Positions 43,498 to 52,656 of a stretch of DNA of 64,000 bases are shown here, one piece after another (position 1 is the first letter of the stretch; each line of letters begins with the position of its first letter). The position numbers and the translations under genes were made by a program. Below the pieces are notes generated by a model. That model was not told the origin of the DNA. It did no database searches and saw only the letters and a program-made list of their open reading frames with translations. The stretch is from Sergeia podlipaevii (Eukaryota > Euglenozoa > Kinetoplastea > Trypanosomatida > Trypanosomatidae): NCBI GenBank assembly GCA_030849805.1, contig JASANZ010002209.1, positions 1-64,000 of the forward strand, written 5' to 3'.

Positions 43498-45912
43498 ATG
43501 TCTGAAACTTCATTAAATGAGCAAGGAGGGCAGGTTGAGACGAATCTGCCTGCTGCCAGCTCCCCTTCACAACCAGCAAACAGTGGCGAGTACTTGAGCG
43601 CGGACTACGCGAGTCCTCATCTACCGCCGCAACAGGGGCACCATCTGATAGGACAGGCAAACGCTTGTACTGTCTCTAGGGCGAACTCGACCTTATCTCG
43701 TGCTCTCCAATCCAACTCCTCCTGCACGGCACCAAGGCCAATGGATATCTCGGAGAGCTTGCGAGGCCTCCACGAGGTGTTCCAGCGTGGTGGCCTCACG
43801 CAGGAGGAGTTTGCACAGGCGAAGCAGCAAGTGCTCAAGTCCTCCTCGTCGTCGTCTCCATCGCGCGCATCGACTGGACGATCTAAGCGACGCGGTGGCA
43901 GTCCTGTATCCCGAGAAAAGAAGCGCAAGCGAGGCTCTCACACGAAATCAAAGAACAGCAGCAGTAGCAGCAGTTCTTCCTCTTCCTCCACCAACCGATT
44001 CATTGTGGTGCCGCGAGCTAAGTTGTGGCGTCATCTCAATACGGAGAGAGACAGCGTTATCGGGGACTCGGCCCCCATGTATCCACTTGATGACGAATTT
44101 GGTTGCTTAGACGTTTGTGGTTCCAACGGCGGCGTTGGTGGTGCAGATGGTGAGGAACCCACCGGGCACTCGCCCCTGTTCATTGCAGCTGCAGGACCAT
44201 CTTTTGACCCGGAAGGAAGGCGGCAGCTTCACACCGGGGACTCCGAAGGCGATTGGCCGCTTCCTGCCGAAGGCGGGAACAGTACTTTAGAGAACTCTGG
44301 CGGCGCACATGGTGTCTTGAATCGTGCCTCTCACGTCGGTGTGAGTGTGCCGATTAGTGGAGGCAGCAACACGAGCAAGGAGCAACGACAGCAGCAGGCT
44401 AAGTATGGGACTTTTCTGCATGCATGGAATGTGACAGGCAGCGGGGCCGCAGGGTCAGGGGGAGGCGCTGGCGCTGGCGGGATGGGTGGCAAAGTCAACG
44501 TGGAGTTGTCTCCTGAGGATGAGGTGCAAGTGTGCTATTTTAACAGTCGTGGCGCCTGTGGGTCGCGCTTCAGTGAGGTGGTGCTTCAAGAGCATGAGTT
44601 GCGGCCTCCTTGCGTGCTGCATAAGCGTGGCTCTGTTCCTCTTGGCCAGTCAGGCGCAGGGACCGGTGGCAGAACGGAGATTCAGCACGACGAGGTGCCT
44701 GGTATGCTCTCTGGATATGGCCATATGCAGAGACTTGCTGAGTCTGAACTCATGGGTACTGTGGTGGGCATTCCGCAGCTCACAGAGGAGGAACGCAGGG
44801 TGTGGGAGGAGATGACACGCACGTCGTCCTCGAGCAGCAGCAGCAGTTCTATTCTAGAGCAAAGCTTGAACTGGTATTGGATAGACGTGTGTGGCCGTGA
44901 TGCGAGTCGGCGTCGCTACAACACAGCATTGCGTTTTCTCACTCGTAAGTTCCAGCTGTGCGAGTCGTTTCTTGTTGATCGTGAACACGTCTTAATGCTA
45001 CCGCAGGTGTGCGAGTCACCTAATTACCCTGGACAATATCTTCTTAATCTCCGTGTTGCCACCCACAAGATCTCCATCTCAGATGATAGCGTGCTGGAGC
45101 TGACCAATCGTTGGATCATCGTCGTAGACTTAGTGCAGCACATAGTTCTGACGCTGCACCGTCTTGATACCTACAGTATGGCGTTGCTGCGCAGTCAGTG
45201 GAGCAAGGTGCTGGACGTGGACAACAACGTGTCGTTTCAAGAGTTCCTTTTGAAGATCATCGATGACGCGATATACACCTATCAACTCAGCCTTGACGTT
45301 CACGCGGATCTGCTTGACAAGTGTGAGCTGAAGCTCTTTGTGCAGGGCAAGAACCCAAGCCAGCCAGGCAAGTCTGCGCCAATGATCGACTCGCGCATAT
45401 TGCACCACTTCGCTGGCAGCTCGCGCTCTCCTTTCCTGCATAAACTGATGGATGAAAATGACAAGAGTCCACCTAACAAGGGCGAGATGAACACGTTTTT
45501 GCATCACCTACACCGCCGTACCAGCGTGCAGCACCGTATGCTTAACTTGACGGAAGTAGTCCTTGCACAGGCTTTCACCAAGTTGCATCTCTGCAGCAAG
45601 GAGCTTGCGAGTCAAATGTGCGCCTCGTGTATGGAGCTGAGCGACAAGGCGCTTGAAGTGCGCGATGACGCCAAGACGCTCCTGGACTTGCATATTTCTC
45701 TGCAAACATTTCGAACGAATGAACTGATGGCGGTGCTCACGCGAGTGTCCATGTTTTTTACACCGTGTACCTTCCTCGCTGGCGTGTACGGGATGAACTT
45801 CCACTACAACTTTCCGGAGCTTGACTGGGAGTACGGGTATCCATTTTTCTGGATATTGTGTCTTTCGTTAGTACTAGGGATGCAGCTCTATTTCTTCCGC
45901 GGCACTTTCTAA
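43498..45912 (+). CDS. CorA/MRS2/ALR-like Mg2+ channel
   Basis: 804 residues. The C-terminus has the two-TM CorA pore: TM1 about 744-763 (VSMFFTPCTFLAGVYG) running into the signature GMN at 764-766 (VYGMNF), then a short loop and TM2 (FFWILCLSLVLGMQLYFF, about 778-797). The preceding long helices (about 550-740, with ILHHF, LHLCSKELASQM and LLDLHISLQTFRTNE) match the CorA funnel. The loop after GMN reads FHYNFPELDWEYGYPFFW, with Glu/Asp as in family members. The N-terminal 430 residues are low-complexity, including SSSSS runs at about 152-165 and Lys/Arg-rich stretches, much longer than in typical CorA and recalling fungal ALR proteins. No mitochondrial presequence, so plasma or other internal membrane is as likely as mitochondrion. 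Confidence 0.88.
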   Translation: MSETSLNEQGGQVETNLPAASSPSQPANSGEYLSADYASPHLPPQQGHHLIGQANACTVSRANSTLSRALQSNSSCTAPRPMDISESLRGLHEVFQRGGLTQEEFAQAKQQVLKSSSSSSPSRASTGRSKRRGGSPVSREKKRKRGSHTKSKNSSSSSSSSSSSTNRFIVVPRAKLWRHLNTERDSVIGDSAPMYPLDDEFGCLDVCGSNGGVGGADGEEPTGHSPLFIAAAGPSFDPEGRRQLHTGDSEGDWPLPAEGGNSTLENSGGAHGVLNRASHVGVSVPISGGSNTSKEQRQQQAKYGTFLHAWNVTGSGAAGSGGGAGAGGMGGKVNVELSPEDEVQVCYFNSRGACGSRFSEVVLQEHELRPPCVLHKRGSVPLGQSGAGTGGRTEIQHDEVPGMLSGYGHMQRLAESELMGTVVGIPQLTEEERRVWEEMTRTSSSSSSSSSILEQSLNWYWIDVCGRDASRRRYNTALRFLTRKFQLCESFLVDREHVLMLPQVCESPNYPGQYLLNLRVATHKISISDDSVLELTNRWIIVVDLVQHIVLTLHRLDTYSMALLRSQWSKVLDVDNNVSFQEFLLKIIDDAIYTYQLSLDVHADLLDKCELKLFVQGKNPSQPGKSAPMIDSRILHHFAGSSRSPFLHKLMDENDKSPPNKGEMNTFLHHLHRRTSVQHRMLNLTEVVLAQAFTKLHLCSKELASQMCASCMELSDKALEVRDDAKTLLDLHISLQTFRTNELMAVLTRVSMFFTPCTFLAGVYGMNFHYNFPELDWEYGYPFFWILCLSLVLGMQLYFFRGTF

Positions 45913-47068
45913 AGGCTCTAATGTGTCGTTGTGTCGATCTCGTATCAAAAAAAATAAAAAATAAAAAAAGAGGGAAAGAAAGAAAATTTTAAAAAAAATG
46001 ATGAAAAGAAGAGGTGTGTGGTTTTTATTTTTTTGCACTAGCGTTCAGTAAATATAAACATTTTTTTTTCCTTTTTTGCTCTTTCTCATGCGCATTGATG
46101 CAGTGAAGCTTCATGTTCATTGCAAACCACGCTGGGTACCTTATCAAGAACGTCCTCTTCATCTTGGTCATTTCCCTCACTTTTCTTTCTTGTATGTTTT
46201 CTTGCTTTACTATATATCGATCTATCTAAACACAGAATACGTGTGTGCACATACGCAGCATACACACATATACATACTTACATACGTAAAGCATATCGTC
46301 AACCTAGAGCACGTAAAGAGGGAGGGAGAGAGAAAAGCAAGAAGAATAAGAGATCAATTTTAAGGGACGTGCTTCCTTTTTCTCCTTGTATCAAGGCGAA
46401 ACGATAGAGAGAGAGAGAAACGCGTGGCTCAGCACGCGCAATTGTAGTGCTGCGTATTCATCTTCTTTAAGAGATCTCTATTTTTTTTTTCTTTCTCGTT
46501 CAAAGCAAAGAAAAGATAGGAGAAATACTGAAGGAGAAGTACATACAGAGGCGAAAGGCCACTGTTTTTTTTTTTTATAACTTTACTCTGTACAAAAGCA
46601 GACAAATTGACCAGAACAAACATAGCAGCAAACTCAACATCACAAAGCAGAATCTTTGAAGAAACGCGAAGGTACTTAGGCGGCAAAGGCGAGGACTATA
46701 TATACTGATATCTCAGACGCTACTACAGGAAGTTAAGCATTTTTCATCGGTTATATATATATATATTAGCAGCTCTTCACTGTTATATCTATTATCCTCC
46801 CCCCTTCTTCCCGCCCCTTTCCTCTCCTGTTTTTACAAAGTGGCGCAAAGTTGAGTCCTCACCTATTCTTTGGACGGTGGAGGCCGTGAGGTGATATATT
46901 TTTGCTTTGGATAAAAAGAGCGCGTTTTTTTTTTTTTATCTTTTTGGGGCTCTTTTTTTTTTGTCTTCCGTCACTATTTGGTCTCTCTCCCTCTCGCTTC
47001 CTTCTCATTTTTTTTTTTCCCTCTTCTTCCTTGGTGCTGCACTCTCTGACTTGCTCTTTTGCGCGAAC
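45913..47068. other. Intergenic spacer, CorA-like to USP7-like
   Basis: 1.16 kb. A-rich 45947-45998, T-runs 46061-46069, 46480-46489, 46565-46576 and 46925-46937, TA run 46753-46766, C/T-rich 46795-46834. AG 46839-46840 would give a 229-nt 5' UTR. The large T/C tract 46950-47060 has no AG until after the ATG (first AG at 47072-47073), so it may lie within the UTR. The frame is open upstream to 46907, but that part encodes Phe/Leu/Ser from T-runs and has no ATG. Confidence 0.5.
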
Positions 47069-50000
47069 ATGGAGCATAACAACGAGGAGAATCCTCAGCC
47101 AGATGGGCACTATCACCGCCACCACCGTGACCCTGTTGTTACCCCTGAAGATGTTCAAGGTACGTCTCCTAGCAAATGTGAGAGCTCTGGAAACTCGGTG
47201 GCGGGTAGTCGGCGCGGCTCCGTTGGGGTTGCCTTCCAGGACGATCGAAGTAGCGACAGCAGAGGGGACCTAGACAGCTCCAATGACGACGGTCGAGACG
47301 AGAATGCTCAGCAGCTGCAGTCTGCAATATCTGGGAGTGGTGGCGTTAGCGCTGGGAACGCCACGCAGGCATTCGCAGGCCCCTCCTTCTCCCCGTCTGG
47401 GGTGACGGGGCCAGTGGCAACCGTTGGGCTTGTAAACGAGGGCTGCACTTGCTATTTGAATTCTTTGTTGCAACTTCTCTTTCATATTAGCTACTTCCGT
47501 TCATCCGTGTATAGGATACCCGTAGAAGACAACAACGTAAGCGTCTATAAAGCCCTACAGGAGCTCTTCTTTGAGATGCAGGAGCGCACCACGCCGGCGC
47601 GGACGAAGAAACTGACGGATGCCTTTGGCTGGGGTGAGGCCGAACTTTTCGTGCAACACGACATCCAGGAGATGGCGACGCTGCTGCGCGACAATCTTGA
47701 GGAGAAGATGAAGGCAACGGTCACAGAGGGGGCGATTAATCAGCTGTTTGAAGGAGTTGGTGAACAATTTGTAGAGACGCTTGACAAGAGCTATAGCTCG
47801 CGACGCCGCGATGTGTTCTATGACATTCATCTTCCTATCAGCAATCATAGAACACTAATGGACAGCTTGACCTCCCTTACCGCTAAGGATCAACTCACTG
47901 GCGACAACAAGTACCGCGTCGAGCGGGATGGGGAGAGGCCGGTGTACATGGATGCGGAGAAGGGCTACGCCTTTAAGCGCTTCCCCCTCGTCACGTGGTT
48001 TCACTTAAAGCGCTTCGACATGGATCTCTCCTCGCCAACGCTAGACATGAAGAAAGTGAACTCGCGCCTTGAGTTCCCAACGGTGTTGGACCTCACACAC
48101 CTCGAGCAAGGGATCTCTCCTGAGGAGGAGCGGCGCGAACTTGAGGAGGCTGGCGCTGGAGCGGTGTCCGGCAAGCGGGGTAGCGCGGTGATGACATTTG
48201 ACGGGAACACGCCGGCCATTTACGATCTTCATGGCGTCATTGTTCACCGCGGCACGGTGCGTAGTGGCCACTACTACTGTTACATTCGAGACTGGGACGC
48301 GGAGAAGCAGTGCTTTGCTAGATGGATCGAGTTTGAAGATGAGAATGTGCATGTGGTGGATGAAAACACTGCAGTAAAGGCCAATTATGGCGGCTCCTCG
48401 CCATCTGTCCACCTCAGCAGTGGTGGAGGCGGCATAGGCTATGATGGGAATGCTCCACGTAATGACAGCGGTCCAGTGAGCGGGGCAAACGCGTACGTGC
48501 TTTGCTATGTGCGTCGTGCTGCAGCGCCAGTGCTGTTGAGTCCGTGTCCAACAGACATCATTTCGCAGCGCGTCAAGGACGCCATGCGACGTGAGCTAGC
48601 CGAGGAGGAGGAGCGCGTGCGCAGGGCGGTGGAGGCTCGCCAGCGGCTGACTGTGTACATTATCACTGATAGGGCGTTGTCTCTGTACTGCAGGTCGCAT
48701 CAAACGGATCTCTTTGCGCGAGATAGCCGCACTGTAGCGCGCTTTGCTGACTGTGTGATGGATCTCAAGAAGCAGGACACGGTGCAGTCGCTTTATGAGC
48801 GTCTTGACGCACAGCCGCCCCTCGTGCGCTACGGTGTTGCATTGGGGTGTCGACTGTGGCGCTGGGGCTCCCCGGTGTTGGCTTCTGCGCTCTCGTCCTC
48901 TGCAGCGGCGCAAGCCCTGGCGGCGAGTGACGCACAAGGTGGTGGCGCTGGGTACGAAGCGGCTGTAAAGCAGCAACAGCAGCATACACACGGCCCCGGC
49001 TTGGCGCTCCCCACATACACTGAGTGTTTACGTGAGAGCGGAACAAAGGGGCCGGCAACTTTGGAGCACTTCTTGACCCGTTCTGAGCTCACCAAGCCGC
49101 TCTCCATCTGTCTATATCTACAGTTGCCCATATCTGCGCTGCCGCGCTCCCCCATCGCGGCGTGCACCGACTACATCCCATTTGTGAAGCGGTTTAGCTG
49201 TGACACGAACGGGCAGTGTGTCAGTGTCGTCACGCTGCGGGCCCCTACTGTGGTGAAAGGACTCTGCATTCAGCTCAGCAACCCAGGCTACCGCCGGGAG
49301 TTTTACGTGCGGGTAGTGGTGGTGATGACTACCTCGACGGGCGACGATGCGGAGTCCCCGATGGTCCGCGTGAAGAGCACCATCAAGGATGGATATCTAC
49401 ATGTGCCGCTGGACAGCACGCACTTGACGCACTCTGTGCGTTTTCAGTGCTTATCTTCCGCCGCCACAAGCGAACCCCTCGCCGTCACCTCTGTCCACGT
49501 ACAGGCTGAGGAGCGCGCGTTGCCTGCGTCTTTTATCGGGTCTCCACCGCCAGTAGTGAACCGTGCGGGCAGCACTGCCACCACCGTTGTGGAATCCGCT
49601 GCGGGCAGCTTCGGCGGGAGAGCACTGGCGGCTACCGGCACCGACCGCATTCTCGTTTTCTTCAAGTTTTTTGACCATACAACGTGCTCAGTGCGTTACG
49701 CGGGCTGTGCCCTCATCGACAGCGTCGCCACAGTGCGCTCCTGTGAACCGCTTGTGATGCATTTCGTTGGAGTGCCCTATGCGGCAGCGGCCGCCAAGGC
49801 CAGCGCTCTCGCGTCCGCCATGACGAGCACCGGCCTTTCATCGTCGATCACGAATAGAGTCGGCGGCAGCGGTGCGAGTGAAACAGGGACGGTGGGGGCG
49901 GCGATATCCAACGGGCTGCTGCGTTTCTTTGAGGAGAGCAAGTCTTCCATTACGCGTGAGTTGAACCCCGAGGACGATCTCTGGGAGTCCTACTTGTCCA

Positions 50001-51514
50001 GCGGCTGCGTTCTTGTGGCGCAGTTCCGCATGATCCCACTTGTGTATCGCGGCGCGCATGTGGAGGCGTACTACCGGGCCCTTGCTGCTGCGGTGGATAT
50101 GCGAGTGATTGCTGTCGTGACTGACACACAGGACAACAGAACGGCGACGGTCAAATGCCTTGAGGAGCACAAGGCGAAGGCAATGATTGTCAGGCAAGGG
50201 GAGAGCAAGGAGACCGGCCGACTGAGCGGTATTATCGCAGCGGCAGCGAGTGAGTCTGCAGACAAGGGCCACGCAGCAGCGACTGCCTCAGCGGGAGGAA
50301 GCATCGCTGGGCTCTATAACCCTGCACTTGACCCTTACACAACCACCTTGCCTTGCTGTAACAAGGTGGTTCTTCGGGTGATGCCGGAGTCATGTCTGGT
50401 GTGCCGCATGTCCCTGCAGTGGCGGTACGAGACGGTGTGCGAGTGTGTGGCTATGCATGTGTCAGAGTCGGCGGCGGAGGAGACAGGACCGGCAGCTGGT
50501 ACCAATACTGCAAGTGGTGCACTCAGTACTGGGAGGAGTGCAGCTGTCGCAGCGACAGGACTCGGGTGTGACCCCAACAGGATACGCCTGTACCGGTGCC
50601 TCAGCGCAACGGAATTGGTGCCTGAGGAACGCCCCTTACGTGCAGTTGAGACCAACAGCGCCGCAGCTGGTGGTGGCGCAACAGACGTGACGCTGGAAGA
50701 TATGCTTTTCGTTGATGACTGCGTGCCGACGACGACGCTGTTCTATGAGCAGCTGCAGGTGCCGCGTGGGTTGGCTGAGGTGGAAGTGGCGCTGATAGTA
50801 ACGCTGAGGGACGCGGTGGGCCACGCGCTGCACACGGAGCGCTACGTGATACCACCACGACAAGAATTTACCATGAGCGGGCTCGCGCGCTGGGTACTGC
50901 ACTCTGTCACCGATACGAAGACGCCTCATGTAGACCCGTGGGGAACCGTGAAAGATGTGGCGCAGTGCGAGCACTTTGTACTCGCCGCCATTGACCGTGC
51001 CAGTCCTTGCATACGATACATGCGAGAGGTCTTTGTCCCCAGCGGCACTAGTGCTAGCAGCAGTCAGCATGGAGACGCGCGTGTTGACTACGCACTGACC
51101 AGCTACGATATCGAGATCACTGCTGTCGCAACTCCGCTGCGTGACGGTGAGCAACGCATCTCGTGCTGCCACGGTGACTATCACGCGAACGGGATCACTT
51201 ACTTTAGCCACCCCTTCTTCATCACAGTGGCGGACGAAACGTCTGTACAGGAGGCGTTGCAGCTCATGTTATCCGCTACGCACGTCCCAATGGAGGCTCT
51301 CCACAACGAGAGCAACCGTGGGGTGATGATGATCACCGACGTGGCTCTCCATTTCCCCGACTGGAGCGAGGCGGTGTCTCGTTTCTGGGCCCACACGCCG
51401 AACAACAGTGGGTACATTCCGTGTCTCATGCTGAACCACTCAGCTCCGAAGGCAAAACCAGGCTCTCAGTACGTTGCTCAGAGTAATCCACAGCTGAAGA
51501 TCTCGAAGAGTTGA
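47069..51514 (+). CDS. USP7-type ubiquitin-specific protease
   Basis: 1481 residues from ATG 47069. USP domain: Cys box GLVNEGCTCYLNSLLQLLF with catalytic Cys128, QEMATLLRDNLEEKM in the QDAxEF-like position, FKRFPLVTWFHLKRFDMDL, and His box VIVHRGTVRSGHYYCYIRDW with catalytic His401. The order, the spacing and the KRF block are USP7/UBP15-like. The residue before TC in the Cys box is Cys (GCTC) where USPs usually have Ala or Asn. A long C-terminal region (about 500-1481) holds several globular stretches in the position of USP7 UBL domains (for example YIITDRALSLYCRSHQTDLF, then RVMPESCLVCRMSLQWRYET). No N-terminal TRAF domain is seen; the first 110 residues are disordered. It removes ubiquitin from unknown targets. 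Confidence 0.87.
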   Translation: MEHNNEENPQPDGHYHRHHRDPVVTPEDVQGTSPSKCESSGNSVAGSRRGSVGVAFQDDRSSDSRGDLDSSNDDGRDENAQQLQSAISGSGGVSAGNATQAFAGPSFSPSGVTGPVATVGLVNEGCTCYLNSLLQLLFHISYFRSSVYRIPVEDNNVSVYKALQELFFEMQERTTPARTKKLTDAFGWGEAELFVQHDIQEMATLLRDNLEEKMKATVTEGAINQLFEGVGEQFVETLDKSYSSRRRDVFYDIHLPISNHRTLMDSLTSLTAKDQLTGDNKYRVERDGERPVYMDAEKGYAFKRFPLVTWFHLKRFDMDLSSPTLDMKKVNSRLEFPTVLDLTHLEQGISPEEERRELEEAGAGAVSGKRGSAVMTFDGNTPAIYDLHGVIVHRGTVRSGHYYCYIRDWDAEKQCFARWIEFEDENVHVVDENTAVKANYGGSSPSVHLSSGGGGIGYDGNAPRNDSGPVSGANAYVLCYVRRAAAPVLLSPCPTDIISQRVKDAMRRELAEEEERVRRAVEARQRLTVYIITDRALSLYCRSHQTDLFARDSRTVARFADCVMDLKKQDTVQSLYERLDAQPPLVRYGVALGCRLWRWGSPVLASALSSSAAAQALAASDAQGGGAGYEAAVKQQQQHTHGPGLALPTYTECLRESGTKGPATLEHFLTRSELTKPLSICLYLQLPISALPRSPIAACTDYIPFVKRFSCDTNGQCVSVVTLRAPTVVKGLCIQLSNPGYRREFYVRVVVVMTTSTGDDAESPMVRVKSTIKDGYLHVPLDSTHLTHSVRFQCLSSAATSEPLAVTSVHVQAEERALPASFIGSPPPVVNRAGSTATTVVESAAGSFGGRALAATGTDRILVFFKFFDHTTCSVRYAGCALIDSVATVRSCEPLVMHFVGVPYAAAAAKASALASAMTSTGLSSSITNRVGGSGASETGTVGAAISNGLLRFFEESKSSITRELNPEDDLWESYLSSGCVLVAQFRMIPLVYRGAHVEAYYRALAAAVDMRVIAVVTDTQDNRTATVKCLEEHKAKAMIVRQGESKETGRLSGIIAAAASESADKGHAAATASAGGSIAGLYNPALDPYTTTLPCCNKVVLRVMPESCLVCRMSLQWRYETVCECVAMHVSESAAEETGPAAGTNTASGALSTGRSAAVAATGLGCDPNRIRLYRCLSATELVPEERPLRAVETNSAAAGGGATDVTLEDMLFVDDCVPTTTLFYEQLQVPRGLAEVEVALIVTLRDAVGHALHTERYVIPPRQEFTMSGLARWVLHSVTDTKTPHVDPWGTVKDVAQCEHFVLAAIDRASPCIRYMREVFVPSGTSASSSQHGDARVDYALTSYDIEITAVATPLRDGEQRISCCHGDYHANGITYFSHPFFITVADETSVQEALQLMLSATHVPMEALHNESNRGVMMITDVALHFPDWSEAVSRFWAHTPNNSGYIPCLMLNHSAPKAKPGSQYVAQSNPQLKISKS

Positions 51515-52454
51515 TATTTATGCTGATACATCCTTTTTTTTCTTTTTTTTTTCTTTGAAGCAAATGAAAGAGCAAGAAGGGGAGATTTGTGCTCACGACA
51601 CGCTTTGCTTTTCTAGTCTTGTATTGTATTTTCGCTGCGAATTTTTTTTTGCTTTTTTTTTCCGTTGTTGAACGTTTTTGCGTTGAGTATTACTATTATC
51701 ATTATATATATCATTTCAAACACAAATACTGCTTTTCATATTTTTTTTTTCCTACACAGCTTCTCGCATCAATTTTATGGTTGGTATTTGGGAACTGTTT
51801 TTTTTTTTGTTTGTTTGTTTGTTTGTCGATCACCTTGCAATTTGCCTTGTGCTTTTATTTCTTTCCTGTTGTCTCTTTTCCTTCCTATTGTCGTGTGTCC
51901 TGTGCCTTCTGCTCAAACATAATTTTTTGGGGGGCTTTGGTAGTTCTTTGTGACCTGTACGAGCCATAGCTACCTGCATACTACATACATACACGTTTTC
52001 TCGTATATCTTGAAGGGGCACATCAGGTTTATTTACATACTTTTTTTTTCCAAACATACATATCTTCTTCTCTTGTAGACTATCTCACGCCATCATACAT
52101 ATACAAACACTAGTCGCAACTCAAGCGCGCGCTTGTGTTCTTGTAGGGTGAATTTTCTCTCGTATACAGGGGTTGTCACGTAGTTGTACGTTCACAGACG
52201 CCTTGACAGATTGTTTGTTTTTGTAAAGAAACTAGAAGAGAGAGGAAGACAAGTAAGAAGGGCCTCACTATTTTTTTTTTTCTTTTACTACAACACGCAT
52301 TATACAGATAGAAACATAAGAAATTATAGAAGAGGACATACTGGTGGGGGGAACGTGGAATTCGCATTTTTTCCTTCTTGCGGACTTATTTTAACAAGAA
52401 AAAGTCCTCTCTTTCCTTTGTTCTTGGCTTTCATAGAAGAATAGATATCGCTTA

Positions 52455-52469
52455 CATACATACATACAT

Positions 52470-52502
<33 letters not shown>
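52455..52502. repeat. Compound CATA and TA microsatellite
   Basis: Four to five CATA units, then CACACA, then an uninterrupted TA run to 52502, in the TOP2 upstream spacer. Confidence 0.85.
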
Positions 52503-52575
52503 GCACAGGGGGGGGTGTTCTATATTAAACACGTGGGGGTAACTTTTTCACATAAGTAGCGCAGTATAGATACAA

Positions 52576-52624
52576 TTTCATTTCGTTTTTTATTATTCAT
52601 TTCATTTTTTTTTTTTTTTGCTAG
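52576..52624 (+). promoter_or_regulatory. Polypyrimidine tract and candidate trans-splice acceptor for TOP2
   Basis: T-rich tract ending TTTTTTGCTAG; AG at 52623-52624, 32 nt before the TOP2 ATG. Confidence 0.45.
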
Positions 52625-52656
52625 TAAAAAGAAAAAATACATAAAAACGTGGAACG

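Larger units (their letters stand above)
51515..52656. other. Intergenic spacer, USP7-like to TOP2
   Basis: 1.14 kb. T-runs 51533-51552, 51740-51749 and 51799-51808, TTTG repeat 51807-51825, CATA repeat 52455-52471 joined to a TA repeat 52475-52502, a G-run of eight at 52508-52515, and a 15-nt T-run 52605-52619 ending in AG 52623-52624 (candidate 32-nt TOP2 5' UTR). No gene seen. Confidence 0.5.

Noticed and set aside
46907..47068. Extension of the USP7-like frame upstream of ATG 47069
   Set aside because: No ATG; sequence is a T/C tract giving Phe/Leu/Ser runs.
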